A stretch of 64,000 bases of DNA from Hyphomonadaceae bacterium TMED5 (GCA_002173095.1 NHBK01000025.1:26306-90305); one strand, 5' to 3'. Counted from the stretch's first letter, positions 18,866 to 28,083 are shown. Numbers and translations: made by a program. The notes: generated from the sequence alone by a model not told the origin.

Positions 18866-19789
18866 TCAGGCGGGTAGCAGGCCGAACATCCAGAGACTGA
18901 ACGGGATGGTGAGCGCCGAAAGCAGGGTCTGGCTCGCAATAAGGTTTGCCATCAGGTCGGCATTGCCGCCAAGCTGACGCGCCAGAATATATCCATTCGT
19001 GGCTGTTGGCGTCGCCGTGGCAATAAGGATGATGGCGAGGGCTTCGCCTTCAATACCCATAATGTATCGCCCGATAAGCCCGGCCACGATAGGCATGCCG
19101 ATCAGTCGGACCAGTGACCAGAAAACCGTCAGAAGCCCGGCTCGTCTGAGTGCCAGAAAATTCACGCCAGCGCCTGCTGCAAGAAGACCAAGTGACATGG
19201 CCGGGTTGGAAACCAGAGTGAGGATGGTTTCAAATAAACCGGTCGGCTTCAGATTGGCAAAGTTCAGAAAGGCGCCAATGATGCAGGCAATCACCAGTGG
19301 ATTGCGGATCAGCTCGGCAAACGGGTTTCGTTTGATGCCGGTTTCGTTATGCCCGAAATGCGACAGTGCCAGAATGGACAGAATATTGGCCATCGGGATC
19401 ATGATCGCCGCACAAATGGCTGTAATCGCCAGACCGTTATCCCCATAGAGCACGCCAGAAATGGTGAGCGCTATAAAAGTGTTCCAACGGGAATTGGATT
19501 GCACAATGCTGCCAACGGAAGGGCGATCAATGCCGGGCCAGAGCTGCGAGGTCAGACCGATTGCAGCCAGAATGATCTGCGAAACCACCAGAGTGAGGGC
19601 GATCTTCCACGGCGCGTCCTGAAGCGGCGCGCGAGACAGCACCAGAATGATGAGCGCAGGCACCAGCGCCATATAGCAAAGGCGTTCAATGGAGCGCCAA
19701 CCTTCACGCGGGGGGATTTGCCGCCAGGCCAGAAACTGGCCAAGCGATACCATGAACATAACCGGTATCAGTGCCCCCAGAAACGTCAT
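18866..19789 (-). CDS. AEC-family (auxin efflux carrier-like) transporter
   Basis: The 307-residue protein is almost wholly hydrophobic with about ten predicted membrane helices and resembles bacterial AEC permeases, such as malonate or other carboxylate transporters. Visible family features are the N-terminal PVMFMVSLGQFLAWR, the SNSRWNTFIAL segment after the fourth helix and the C-terminal ATATPTATNGYILARQ followed by a long final helix pair. The substrate cannot be told from sequence. Its start overlaps the ruvX stop by 4 bases (ATGA). Confidence 0.85.
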   Translation of the reverse strand: MTFLGALIPVMFMVSLGQFLAWRQIPPREGWRSIERLCYMALVPALIILVLSRAPLQDAPWKIALTLVVSQIILAAIGLTSQLWPGIDRPSVGSIVQSNSRWNTFIALTISGVLYGDNGLAITAICAAIMIPMANILSILALSHFGHNETGIKRNPFAELIRNPLVIACIIGAFLNFANLKPTGLFETILTLVSNPAMSLGLLAAGAGVNFLALRRAGLLTVFWSLVRLIGMPIVAGLIGRYIMGIEGEALAIILIATATPTATNGYILARQLGGNADLMANLIASQTLLSALTIPFSLWMFGLLPA

Positions 19790-20244
19790 GAGGCGTTGGC
19801 TATCCGGTCTATGGCCGTCTGCAGGATAAGAGCGGCCGCAGACTTGTCGATAAGTTCAGCGCGTCTCGCCCTTGAAAGGTCCGCCTCCAGCATAGCGCGT
19901 TCGGCTCCCTGACTGGTCATGCGCTCATCCTGAAACGCAATCGGAATATCGCGAACCTGCAAGATATGGCGGGCGAGGGCGCGTGCAGACTGTGCGCGCG
20001 GACCTGCGCTGCCATCCATATTCAGCGGTAATCCGATCACCAGACCAATTGCGCTACGGTCATCAAAAAGTTCAAAAAGGCGCGTCAGAGAGGGCGCAAG
20101 CTTTTTGCCTCGCTGAATGGTCTCTACCGGGTGTGCGGTGAGTTGGAGGCTGTCGCTTGCGGCCACGCCTATTGTCTTGCTTCCGGGATCTATTCCCAGG
20201 AGCACACCCTGATTTGGTAATTCTGTGACTTCGTTTAGCAACAT
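19786..20244 (-). CDS. ruvX: Holliday-junction resolvase-like / pre-16S rRNA nuclease RuvX (YqgF)
   Basis: RuvX/YqgF is an RNase H-fold nuclease assigned to 5' maturation of 16S rRNA, originally annotated as a Holliday-junction resolvase. The 152-residue product has the first catalytic Asp19 in LGIDPGSKTIGVA, the GLPLNMDGS motif and QDERMTS, with a further acidic residue near the C-terminus (ELIDKSAAA). It is divergent from gatC across a 135-base gap and overlaps the AEC gene by 4 bases. No strong ribosome binding site is visible, so the exact start is uncertain by a few codons. Confidence 0.92.
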   Translation of the reverse strand: MLLNEVTELPNQGVLLGIDPGSKTIGVAASDSLQLTAHPVETIQRGKKLAPSLTRLFELFDDRSAIGLVIGLPLNMDGSAGPRAQSARALARHILQVRDIPIAFQDERMTSQGAERAMLEADLSRARRAELIDKSAAALILQTAIDRIANAS

Positions 20245-20379
20245 AGAGCTGTGTTAGACCTCAATTCACTTTTGAAAAAGATCAAAAAGAACATTGTCGC
20301 CATGCAGGAATTCACGGCAGAGCGCTTGATCTGGGGCAAGGCGCAATCTAAAGCACGTGAACGAACAGGAGTTTGCCGC

Positions 20380-20667
20380 ATGAGCGTCACCAAACAGGAC
20401 GTACAGAAAGTTGCCAGACTTGCGCGTATCGCGCTGCCGGAAGATCAGGCAGAGCCAATGACGCAGGAACTGAACAATATCCTCAATTGGATTGAGCAAC
20501 TGGCAGAGGTTGATGTTGACGGCGTTGAGGCGATGACCTCTGTCGTCGAGACCTCGCTTCCTATGCGCGAAGACGTGATCACAGACGGTGGCATTCAGGA
20601 CAAAGTTCTGGCGAATGCTCCTCGTTCCGAAGATGGATTCTTCGTCGTTCCGAAAGTTGTCGAATAA
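20380..20667 (+). CDS. gatC: Aspartyl/glutamyl-tRNA amidotransferase subunit C
   Basis: GatC stabilises the GatA-GatB interface in the enzyme that converts Glu-tRNA(Gln) or Asp-tRNA(Asn) to the amidated form. The 95-residue product has DVQKVARLARIAL, LNNILNWIEQL and the C-terminal DGFFVVPKVVE, all typical. An upstream in-frame ATG at 20251 would add 43 residues unlike GatC; AGGAG 8 bases before 20380 decides the start. gatA follows after an intervening lipoprotein gene, and gatB is 4.5 kb further on. Confidence 0.96.
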   Translation: MSVTKQDVQKVARLARIALPEDQAEPMTQELNNILNWIEQLAEVDVDGVEAMTSVVETSLPMREDVITDGGIQDKVLANAPRSEDGFFVVPKVVE

Positions 20668-20754
20668 GTTATCGACCCGCACCGGAATTTTTTTGGGATT
20701 CGTTGAACTTTTATTGCTTTAACGCGATATAGGTTTAACGCAACGAGGTGCTGT

Positions 20755-21222
20755 ATGTTCCGTGAAAAAAGCCTGCCAATGGTCTATGGAGGAATGGTTT
20801 TCCTCCTGTCTGCATGCGCAACTGCCGCAAATGGTGGTTCAGACGACAGATCCTCGGCGAGCGGCGTAGAGCAATATGCGGAAGACCCACGCCTTGGTGA
20901 AGAAGTGTCCCGCATGTGTTTCGCCTCCAGCGTAGACAGCTTTTCCATGCCAACCGACGACTCTGTCGTTCTGCGTGTTAGTCCTTCTCGGGAATACCTT
21001 GTCGAAACACAGGCGTGTTTCGACCTTGATCACGCCCAATCCATTGCGCTGGATACTGCGTCTGGCTGTGCGACGCGTGGTGACCGCCTTCTGGTTTCTG
21101 ATAGCGCGTTCGGTCTAAGCAGCGTGAATGGTCGTGCACCGCAGCGGTGCCTCATAACGGGCATTTATGAGTGGGACCGCGATGCAGAAGCGGAAACAGC
21201 GGAAGAAGCTGACGAGGAATAG
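20755..21222 (+). CDS. Small secreted lipoprotein, DUF6491-like
   Basis: The 155-residue protein has a lipoprotein signal with lipobox FLLSAC (Cys21), so it is probably anchored in a membrane facing the periplasm. The mature part contains RMCFASSVDSFSM, REYLVETQACFDL, GCATRGDRLLV and PQRCLITGIYEWD, a spacing of Cys pairs and beta strands that resembles the DUF6491 family of proteobacterial lipoproteins; I assign this by eye. The acidic tail is low-complexity. Function is unknown. It lies between gatC and gatA, an unusual place, but probably has no link to tRNA amidation. Confidence 0.7.
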   Translation: MFREKSLPMVYGGMVFLLSACATAANGGSDDRSSASGVEQYAEDPRLGEEVSRMCFASSVDSFSMPTDDSVVLRVSPSREYLVETQACFDLDHAQSIALDTASGCATRGDRLLVSDSAFGLSSVNGRAPQRCLITGIYEWDRDAEAETAEEADEE

Positions 21223-21441
21223 GGGCGCTGTTCCTGTACGGCGAACGCGCTTCTGCCTTCACAACTTCATCAACTCATCGGTTTTTTGCGTCAGATGCCT
21301 CAATCCGTGACCGATTGGGTGAATCTCGCCAACTCAGCACTTGAAATTTGATGAGATACGCGGCTACCAAGCGGCTGGTAGTTTCCTGTATTCATGACCT
21401 GAGTCCCAATGACCGGGTCTGCTTTGATTGAAAGACTGATA

Positions 21442-22920
21442 ATGACTGATCTTACAGCGCTCACTCTGTCAGACGCTCTGGATGGGCTGAATTCGAAAGA
21501 GTTTTCATCTGAAGAGATCACGACGTCATTCATTCAGGCCATCGAAGCGGCAAACCCTTCTTTGAACGCATATGTTGTGCAGACCCCTGAAAAGGCGATC
21601 AGCATGGCAAAAGCGTCTGACGAACGCCGCGCTAAGGGCGAAGCCGGGCTTCTGGATGGCGCGCCGCTGGGGATTAAAGACCTTTTCTGTACAGAAGGCG
21701 TTCGCACGACAGCGTGTTCTCATATTCTGGGCGAGTTCACACCGCCATACGAAAGCACGGTCACAGCAAACCTCTGGCGCGAAGGCGCGGTTATGCTGGG
21801 CAAGCTCAACATGGACGAGTTCGCGATGGGCTCTTCCAACGAGACCTCTTACTATGGTGATGTGATCAACCCATGGCGCCGTAATGATGGCGGCAATGCA
21901 AAGCTGACCCCAGGTGGTTCATCTGGTGGGTCTGCTTCTGCTGTAGCTGCTGATCTTTGCCTCGCCGCGACGGCATCCGATACGGGTGGTTCCATTCGTC
22001 AGCCTGCAAGCTTCACCGGCACTGTTGGCATCAAGCCGACATACGGCCGTGCAAGCCGCTTCGGCATGGTTGCGTTTGCCTCATCACTCGATCAGGCGGG
22101 GCCAATTGCGAAGTCTGTCAAAGATGCAGCGCTGATGCTGAACGTTATGTGCAGCCACGACCAGAAGGATTCGACTTCCCTCAAGGTAGAGCAGCCGGAT
22201 TGGACGAAAGCGGTTGGCGAGCCTGTTAAAGGAATGAAAATTGGTGTGCCTAAGGAATACCGCGTCGACGGTATGCCAGAAGAGATTGAAAAGCTCTGGC
22301 AGCAGGGCATTGATTGGCTGAAAGAAGCCGGTTGCGAGATTGTTGATGTCAGCCTTCCGCACACGAAATACGCTCTGCCGGCATATTACATCGTTGCGCC
22401 AGCTGAGGCGTCTTCCAACCTCGCGCGTTATGACGGTATGCGTTACGGCCTGCGCGAAGATGGCGGCAATCTGACTGAAATCTATCAGAACACACGAGCG
22501 GATGGCTTTGGTGCTGAAGTTAAGCGCCGACTGATGATCGGTACTTATGTGCTGTCTGCGGGATATTACGATGCGTACTATCTGAAAGCCCAGAAGGTGC
22601 GCACGAAAATTCTTCAGGATTTCAAAAACGTATTCGAAGAAGTTGATGCACTGCTTACGCCGACTTGCCCGTCTTCAGCTTTCGCGCTGGGCGAGCGAAA
22701 TGACGATCCGATCGCGATGTATCTGAATGACGTCTTCACAGTGACGGCTAACCTGGCGGGTCTGCCGGGTATCTCTGTACCTGTGGCGCAGGACTCTCAA
22801 GGCCTGCCTATGGGGCTTCAGGTGATCGGTAAGGCGCTTGATGAGTCGGCTTGTCTGCGCGTTGCTGCGCAGCTGGAAACCTCCTCAGGCTTCAATGCGA
22901 AGCCTGGGAAGTGGTGGTAA
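21442..22920 (+). CDS. gatA: Aspartyl/glutamyl-tRNA amidotransferase subunit A
   Basis: GatA is the glutaminase subunit that releases ammonia for transamidation. The 492-residue product belongs to the amidase-signature family with the Ser-cisSer-Lys triad: Lys79 (GIKDLFC), the cis-Ser within GGSSGG (about 159-163) and nucleophile Ser184 ([10 protein letters not shown]), matching S. aureus GatA. The frame opens at 21409, but [13 protein letters not shown] at 21442 is the normal GatA start. The 219 bases upstream to the lipoprotein gene show no clear site. Confidence 0.97.
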   Translation: MTDLTALTLSDALDGLNSKEFSSEEITTSFIQAIEAANPSLNAYVVQTPEKAISMAKASDERRAKGEAGLLDGAPLGIKDLFCTEGVRTTACSHILGEFTPPYESTVTANLWREGAVMLGKLNMDEFAMGSSNETSYYGDVINPWRRNDGGNAKLTPGGSSGGSASAVAADLCLAATASDTGGSIRQPASFTGTVGIKPTYGRASRFGMVAFASSLDQAGPIAKSVKDAALMLNVMCSHDQKDSTSLKVEQPDWTKAVGEPVKGMKIGVPKEYRVDGMPEEIEKLWQQGIDWLKEAGCEIVDVSLPHTKYALPAYYIVAPAEASSNLARYDGMRYGLREDGGNLTEIYQNTRADGFGAEVKRRLMIGTYVLSAGYYDAYYLKAQKVRTKILQDFKNVFEEVDALLTPTCPSSAFALGERNDDPIAMYLNDVFTVTANLAGLPGISVPVAQDSQGLPMGLQVIGKALDESACLRVAAQLETSSGFNAKPGKWW

Positions 22921-22923
22921 GCC

Positions 22924-23778
22924 TTAAAGCTGAGTGACGGGGATCTTGATATAAGTTTTCCCGTCATCTTCTTTCGGTGGCAGAGCGCCGCCGCGAATAT
23001 TCACTTGCAGTGATGGCAGAATGAGCCGCGGCGCAGAGAGCGTTGCGTCGCGCTTTGTGCGCATGGCGACAAACTCATTCTCGCTAATGCCGTCATGAAC
23101 GTGCTTGTTGGACTTTTTCTGGTTCGCAACGGTCGTCTCCCAGACATATTCAGTCCGGCCTTCCGGCAAATAATCATGACCGACGAAAATGCGGGTGTCC
23201 TCTGGAAGAGAGAGGATTTTCTGTATCGACTGATACAGCGTCGCTGCATCCCCGCCGGGGAAGTCAGCACGCGCCGTGCCATAGTCTGGCATGAAGAGCG
23301 TGTCACCCACGAAGGCTGCATCTCCGATCACATAGGTCAGGCAGGCAGGGGTGTGTCCTGGTGTGTGCAGCACGCGGGCTTTCAGATTACCGATTGAAAA
23401 CTCTTCGCCTTCCTTGAACAGGTCATCGAAATCGTGACCGTCAGTCAGCAGGTCGGTTGCGTTAAAGCGCGGCTTGAAAACAGACTGAACTGTCGTGATT
23501 TCTGCGCCAATCCCATAGGGCACGCCCATTTTACGGCGCACATAATCGGCAGAGGAGAGGTGGTCAGCATGTGCATGCGTATCCAGAACGCGCACAAGCT
23601 TGAACCCTTCAGCTTCCACATAGCTGAGAATGGCATCAATTGAAGTCGTGCGGAGCTTTCCGTCATTCGGGGAATAGTCCCAGACAGGATCAATGATCGC
23701 AGCCTCATGCGTCTCTGTATCGGCCACCACATAGGTGATGGTGTTTGTGTCGTTGTCGAAGAAACCTTTGACGAACAT
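22924..23778 (-). CDS. Persulfide dioxygenase-like metallo-beta-lactamase-fold protein (Blh/ETHE1 type)
   Basis: The 284-residue protein is a metallo-beta-lactamase-fold enzyme probably oxidising glutathione persulfide to sulfite. Metal-binding motifs are THAHADH at 67-73, HTPGHT at 138-143, Asp159 in FVGDTLF and His in VGHDYLP. The segment GTARADFPGGDA resembles the region that distinguishes ETHE1/Blh persulfide dioxygenases from glyoxalase II. Its neighbours are a divergent rhodanese and a TauE-type sulfite exporter, which supports a sulfane-sulfur role. GGAGG lies before the start. It is convergent with gatA (3-base gap). Substrate is inferred. Confidence 0.82.
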   Translation of the reverse strand: MFVKGFFDNDTNTITYVVADTETHEAAIIDPVWDYSPNDGKLRTTSIDAILSYVEAEGFKLVRVLDTHAHADHLSSADYVRRKMGVPYGIGAEITTVQSVFKPRFNATDLLTDGHDFDDLFKEGEEFSIGNLKARVLHTPGHTPACLTYVIGDAAFVGDTLFMPDYGTARADFPGGDAATLYQSIQKILSLPEDTRIFVGHDYLPEGRTEYVWETTVANQKKSNKHVHDGISENEFVAMRTKRDATLSAPRLILPSLQVNIRGGALPPKEDDGKTYIKIPVTQL

Positions 23779-23910
23779 GATTTGCCTCCTGTTTGAGGTT
23801 TAAATATTAGAACTTGCGAAAATATCAATATAAAATATATGAAGAAGGTGCAGACCTTCAATCGGGACGTCTGAAATCCGCAAGGGTTCAACAAGTTAAA
23901 GAGGCAGTTG
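23779..23910. promoter_or_regulatory. AT-rich divergent control region of the sulfur module
   Basis: Between the divergent genes lies a strikingly AT-rich stretch (about 23800-23840, containing AATATCAATATAAAATATAT). On the minus strand a candidate promoter is TTGATA with a 16-base spacer to TATTTA. A perfect inverted repeat GAAGGT-gcag-ACCTTC lies at 23844-23859. In Agrobacterium and Xylella, related genes are repressed by the persulfide sensor BigR at an AT-rich operator, so this may be such an operator. No bigR/sqrR gene is in the window. Confidence 0.45.
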
Positions 23911-24309
23911 ATGAAATCGGTATCACCACGACAGGCAATGCGGGATGTGGAAGCAGGCAAAGCCACGCTGGTGGATGTGCGCGAACCCGGCGAAACGGCT
24001 AGCCTTGCCATTGATGGTGCTATGCTGTGTCCATTGTCCCGTCTGGGGCAGGTGGACCTTACCTTGCCGAACAATCAGACGGCCATTTTCTTCTGTCGGT
24101 CTGGCATGCGCACAAACATGAATTCGGGCCGTCTTGCCTCACTTCATTCTGGCAAATCTGTGATGATGGATGGTGGCATCTCAGCCTGGGCGGGCAATGA
24201 TCTTCCCGTCATTCGTGGTAAAGCTGGGTTCATGGACAAGGCCAGACCGGTTCTGTTCGTAGTCGGTGCGGTATTGCTCCTCAGCGCTGTTATGAGCGCG
24301 ATAAACTGA
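23911..24309 (+). CDS. Rhodanese-like sulfurtransferase with C-terminal membrane helix
   Basis: The 132-residue protein has one rhodanese domain: LVDVREPGE at the N-terminus and the active-site loop FFCRSGMRT with catalytic Cys62, then MDGGISAWAGN. A hydrophobic helix (PVLFVVGAVLLLSAVMSAI) at the C-terminus probably anchors it to the inner membrane. It would carry sulfane sulfur as a cysteine persulfide, linked in function to the divergent persulfide dioxygenase-like gene. A TTG one codon upstream is also possible, but the ATG with AGAGG before it is preferred. tauE follows after 12 bases. Confidence 0.88.
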   Translation: MKSVSPRQAMRDVEAGKATLVDVREPGETASLAIDGAMLCPLSRLGQVDLTLPNNQTAIFFCRSGMRTNMNSGRLASLHSGKSVMMDGGISAWAGNDLPVIRGKAGFMDKARPVLFVVGAVLLLSAVMSAIN

Positions 24310-24321
24310 TGAGATGATGCG

Positions 24322-25110
24322 ATGATTGAGCTGACCCTCTACGTTATTCTGACGGCCCTCGCGAGCGGGATTATCATTGGGATATTCCTCTCTACTTTCG
24401 GCGGCGGCGGAAGCGTGCTCGCAGCTCCATTGCTCTTGTATTTTGTTGGCCTGACGGACCCGCATCTCGCTATCGGTACATCGGCGCTCTCTGTCGCCAT
24501 TACAGCGTTTATGAGCATGCTGGGGCATTGGAAGGGCGGTCGTGTGAAATGGCCCTGCGCACTCGTCTTTGGCAGTTTCGGTCTTATCGGTTCGATTATC
24601 GGCTCCAGCGTTGCCAAAGTGATTGATGGCGACGCGCTATTGCTGGCGTTTGCTATTGCCATGCTGGCGATCGGCCTTTCCATGTTCCGCAAATCCACCA
24701 CGGTTGGGGACGCATCTGTCCAGATCAACTGGTTCTATGCGCGCCGCCTGATGCCTTTGGGCCTTCTGGTGGGCTTTGCTGCGGGCTTTTTTGGTATTGG
24801 TGGGGGCTTCCTGATCGTACCGGGGCTGATGCTCGCGACCGGCATGCCTATCACGCTCGCATCTGCGTCTTCGCTCGTATCCGTGACGATCTTTGGCATT
24901 GCGACAGCGGGCAACTATGCGCTGGCGGGCTGGGTCGATTGGCGCCTTGCCGGATTGCTGGTTGCAGGTGGCTTTCTGGGCGGTCTGGTGGGGCAGAGAA
25001 TCGCCAAGCTTCTGACGAATCGTATCGCGCTTGCCCGAAATGGATTTGCCGCACTCATCTGTGTTGTTGCGGTTTATGTTGGCTGGCAGGCAGTTTCTGC
25101 TTTCGTTTAG
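24322..25110 (+). CDS. TauE/SafE-family sulfite/organosulfonate exporter
   Basis: The 262-residue membrane protein has the duplicated TauE fold: eight or so hydrophobic helices with two glycine-rich motifs, STFGGGGSVLAAPLL near residue 25 and GFFGIGGGFLIVPGL near residue 160. It probably exports sulfite formed by the persulfide dioxygenase. It is 12 bases after the rhodanese gene, forming a two-gene operon divergent from the dioxygenase. Exact substrate is inferred from context. Confidence 0.87.
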   Translation: MIELTLYVILTALASGIIIGIFLSTFGGGGSVLAAPLLLYFVGLTDPHLAIGTSALSVAITAFMSMLGHWKGGRVKWPCALVFGSFGLIGSIIGSSVAKVIDGDALLLAFAIAMLAIGLSMFRKSTTVGDASVQINWFYARRLMPLGLLVGFAAGFFGIGGGFLIVPGLMLATGMPITLASASSLVSVTIFGIATAGNYALAGWVDWRLAGLLVAGGFLGGLVGQRIAKLLTNRIALARNGFAALICVVAVYVGWQAVSAFV

Positions 25111-25208
25111 GGCCATTCGCCGAAACTTCAGCGTATTTCATTGGCGAAAGGTATGGAACGTTAAGGCCAAACTCGCTATCAGGAGCATGAAATGGAGATT
25201 TGTGCCGT

Positions 25209-26726
25209 ATGAGCGAGCGTACCCCTTACATTATCGAAGGCGAAACAGGTGACTGGGAAGTGGTGATGGGCCTTGAGGTCCACGCTCAGGTCGCCAGCAA
25301 TGCGAAACTGTTTTCCGGCGCGCCGACGAATTTCGGAGCCGATCCGAACTGCAATGTGAGCCTCGTCGACGCGGCCATGCCGGGCATGCTGCCTGTGATC
25401 AACCAGGGCTGTGTACGCGAAGCGGTTAAGACGGGCCTCGGCCTGAATGCGAAGATCAATCTCTGGTCCCGCTTTGACCGTAAGAACTATTTCTATCCTG
25501 ACCTTCCGCAAGGCTATCAGATTTCTCAATTCCAGCACCCGATTGTGGGTGAGGGCGAAATCGAAGTCGAAGCAGATGACGGCTACACCTTTACGGTTGG
25601 CATCGAGCGTCTGCACCTTGAGCAGGATGCGGGTAAGTCCATTCACGATCTCGATCCGAATGCGACCTATGTGGACCTGAACCGGTCCGGCGTGGCACTG
25701 ATGGAAATCGTCTCCAAGCCAGATATTCGTTCCCCGCAGGAAGCAGCTGCTTACCTGAAGAAACTCCGTGCGATCGTCGTGGCGCTTGGCTCCAGCGATG
25801 GCGACATGGAGAAGGGCAATCTGCGCGCGGACGTGAACGTATCAGTCTGCCCGAAAGGCAATTACGAGAAGTTTCGTGAGACCGGCGATTTCAGCTTCCT
25901 CGGCACACGTCGTGAAATCAAAAACATGAACTCTTTCCGCTTCATCCAGCAAGCGATTGAGTATGAAGCAAACAATCAGGTCGACCGCCTGGAACGCGGT
26001 GAGAAGATTGATCAGGAAACCATTCTGTTCGACACGACGACGGGCGAAACCCGGTCTATGCGCTCCAAAGAGGATGCGCATGACTATCGCTACTTCCCGG
26101 ACCCGGATCTTTTGCCGCTCGAGCTCGATCAGGCCTGGGTTGATGAAATCCGTGCGACGCTCCCTGAGCTGCCTGATGAGAAGAAGCAACGCTTCATGAC
26201 GGATTATGGCCTGCAGGCCTATGACGCGGGCGTTCTGGCCGCCGACTATGAGCGCGCAGACTATTTCGAAGCGGTCGCTAAAGGCCGTGACGGCAAAATG
26301 GCTGTGAACTGGGTCGCAAACGAATTGTTTGGCCGCCTTAACAAGGAAGGCCTTTCAATCTCTGAAAGCCCTGTCAGCGCCGAACATCTCGGTGGACTGC
26401 TCGATCTCATCAAGTCGGGCGAGATTTCAGGCAAGATCGCCAAAACCGTCTTTGAGAAAGTCTGGGATGGCGAAGGTGCGCCTGCTGATATCGTCGAAAA
26501 AGAAGGCCTGAAACAGGTATCTGATACCGGCGCGATCGAGAAGATTGTTGACGATATTATCGCCAACAATCCTAAGCAGGTTGAGCAGGTTCAGGCGCAA
26601 AAGGCCGAAGGTCACGCCAAGCCTAAGGCGCTTGGCTGGTTTGTCGGTCAGGTCATGAAGGCCAGCCAGGGCAAAGCAAACCCTCAGGCTGTGAACGAGA
26701 TCCTGAAGTCCAAGCTGGACCTCTGA
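25209..26726 (+). CDS. gatB: Aspartyl/glutamyl-tRNA amidotransferase subunit B
   Basis: GatB binds the mischarged tRNA and performs the kinase and transamidase steps with ammonia from GatA. The 505-residue protein has GLEVHAQV, the [17 protein letters not shown] motif, [14 protein letters not shown], and the YqeY-like helical tail domain ([14 protein letters not shown] to [10 protein letters not shown]). A TTG at 25200 could add three residues; the ATG at 25209 with GGAG 11 bases upstream is preferred. It is separated from gatA by the sulfur module, so gatB probably has its own promoter within 25111-25208. Confidence 0.97.
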   Translation: MSERTPYIIEGETGDWEVVMGLEVHAQVASNAKLFSGAPTNFGADPNCNVSLVDAAMPGMLPVINQGCVREAVKTGLGLNAKINLWSRFDRKNYFYPDLPQGYQISQFQHPIVGEGEIEVEADDGYTFTVGIERLHLEQDAGKSIHDLDPNATYVDLNRSGVALMEIVSKPDIRSPQEAAAYLKKLRAIVVALGSSDGDMEKGNLRADVNVSVCPKGNYEKFRETGDFSFLGTRREIKNMNSFRFIQQAIEYEANNQVDRLERGEKIDQETILFDTTTGETRSMRSKEDAHDYRYFPDPDLLPLELDQAWVDEIRATLPELPDEKKQRFMTDYGLQAYDAGVLAADYERADYFEAVAKGRDGKMAVNWVANELFGRLNKEGLSISESPVSAEHLGGLLDLIKSGEISGKIAKTVFEKVWDGEGAPADIVEKEGLKQVSDTGAIEKIVDDIIANNPKQVEQVQAQKAEGHAKPKALGWFVGQVMKASQGKANPQAVNEILKSKLDL

Positions 26727-26742
26727 TCGGTCCTTCTAGCTT
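26712..26742 (+). terminator. Weak terminator-like hairpin over the gatB stop
   Basis: AAGCT-GGACC pairs with GGTCC-ttct-AGCTT around a 7-base loop that includes the gatB stop codon, followed by a short T run. It overlaps the end of the convergent small gene. The T tract is only four bases, so activity is uncertain. Confidence 0.4.
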
Positions 26743-26948
26743 TTAACAATTCTGAGCCGCGTGCCCTGATCGTCTCCGTCATCGAACGGACCGAGCAGGG
26801 CAGCTGCATAATTTTGCGAAAATAAGGGCCTTTTAGGCAAGTCGAGGATCCATTCATCTTCCGGGTCGGTTGGGACTTCCGGATTGGTGAAAACGAGGCG
26901 TGGAAAAGGTTTGTCCATGTCTGAACTCGGCAGATTAGGTTTCTGCAT
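26736..26948 (-). CDS. Small hypothetical protein
   Basis: A 70-residue reading frame convergent with gatB. The sequence is proline-rich and acidic (PEVPTDPEDEWILDLPKRP) with no membrane segment or recognised domain. GGAAG about 10 bases upstream of the ATG at 26948 supports translation; an internal ATG at 26918 would give 60 residues. I do not recognise it. It could be a conserved small cytoplasmic protein or a chance frame; its composition looks protein-like and it ends cleanly 9 bases from gatB. Confidence 0.45.
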   Translation of the reverse strand: MQKPNLPSSDMDKPFPRLVFTNPEVPTDPEDEWILDLPKRPLFSQNYAAALLGPFDDGDDQGTRLRIVKS

Positions 26949-27029
26949 TCAGGTTAACTTCCGCGCGATAACCATTGGTTCAGGCTAACCAGAAATCTTA
27001 AGAATTCCTGTCAGCTGGGCGTTAAGGTT

Positions 27030-27080
27030 AACACGAATTACGTGTTTGTTAGTCATAAGCTCTATCCGCGTTAGGATAGA
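27030..27080 (+). promoter_or_regulatory. Two perfect inverted repeats upstream of cysH
   Basis: AACACG-aatta-CGTGTT occupies 27030-27046 and TCTATCC-gcgtta-GGATAGA occupies 27061-27080, both perfect, within the 271-base gap before cysH. A third looser repeat, TGCAT-10-ATGCA, lies at about 27140-27160. They look like operator sites or a leader structure for sulfate-assimilation control. No binding protein is identified. Nothing else was recognised in the gap. Confidence 0.5.
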
Positions 27081-27219
27081 ATTTCTAATGCATGGCTTAT
27101 GAAAACAGCCATTCAATCGAGAGGCCCTAACAGACATATTGCATGCTGAAACAGATGCATGGTCGTTGATGTGAAATCGTATTTTCGCAGAGCGCCAGAA
27201 ACAAAATTGGTGAATTGGC

Positions 27220-27996
27220 ATGGTCCAGGAAAAAATCAGCGCAGTTCTTGCGGGCGAAAGCACCAAAGAGCGTGTAGCGAGCCTAAATGCTCGTTGGCGG
27301 ACGATTCAGGCTGAGCGGGTTTTGAGGCTGGCTTTGCTGGAAGAATTTCCAGGAAGAATAGCTGTGAGTTCTTCGTTTGGGACGGAATCAGCGGTGCTTT
27401 TGCACCTTGTGTCCCGCGTTTATAAGGCAGCACCCGTGCTCTTTCTGGATACCGGTAAACATTTTCCAGAGACGATTGCCTATCGCGACGAGCTGATCGA
27501 GCGCCTCGGATTACGTGATGTACGCATTGTTCGTCCGCTCGAGAATGAACTGAATGATGAGGACCCTAAAGGTGACCTCCATAAGTTTGATTTCGACGCG
27601 TGCTGTGCGCTTCGTAAGGTTCGTCCACTCGAATATGCAATGGATGACTTTGATGCATGGATCACGGGCCGTAAACGCTATCAGAACACAGACCGTGAAG
27701 ATCTGCCGATCTTTGAACTGGACACGACGGGCAAGGTAAAGGTCAATCCACTGGCCAACTGGACGCCGACAGACCTTCAAACCTATTTCAGCGAGCATGA
27801 CCTGCCGCGTCACCCGCTGGAAGCTAAAGGGTATCGCTCCATTGGCTGTGAGCCGTGCACATCGCCCGTGGCAGAAGGTGAAGACCCGCGGGCAGGGCGT
27901 TGGCGCGAAAGCGAAAAAACTGAATGCGGTATTCACGTGACTGCGGACGGCAAAGTTGTTCGCACACGTCTGATTGATACCAGCGAACGCGTATAA
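27220..27996 (+). CDS. cysH: Assimilatory adenylylsulfate (APS) reductase
   Basis: CysH reduces activated sulfate to sulfite using thioredoxin. The 258-residue protein has the PP-loop-type start VSSSFGTESAVLL, LDTGKHFPET, and the catalytic ECGIH (Cys236). The pairs Cys128-Cys129 (DACCALRK) and Cys210/Cys213 (GCEPC) are the ligands of the 4Fe-4S cluster found in APS-using enzymes and absent from E. coli PAPS reductase, so APS is the likely substrate. CysD/CysNC at 43-46 kb supply it. A terminator follows. Confidence 0.93.
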   Translation: MVQEKISAVLAGESTKERVASLNARWRTIQAERVLRLALLEEFPGRIAVSSSFGTESAVLLHLVSRVYKAAPVLFLDTGKHFPETIAYRDELIERLGLRDVRIVRPLENELNDEDPKGDLHKFDFDACCALRKVRPLEYAMDDFDAWITGRKRYQNTDREDLPIFELDTTGKVKVNPLANWTPTDLQTYFSEHDLPRHPLEAKGYRSIGCEPCTSPVAEGEDPRAGRWRESEKTECGIHVTADGKVVRTRLIDTSERV

Positions 27997-28083
27997 TATC
28001 CGGGGCGCAGATTTCTTACAGATCTGTGTCTTGGAACGCGCAAAAACCTGAGCTATCCACTCGGTCATCCAGGATCATGTAAC

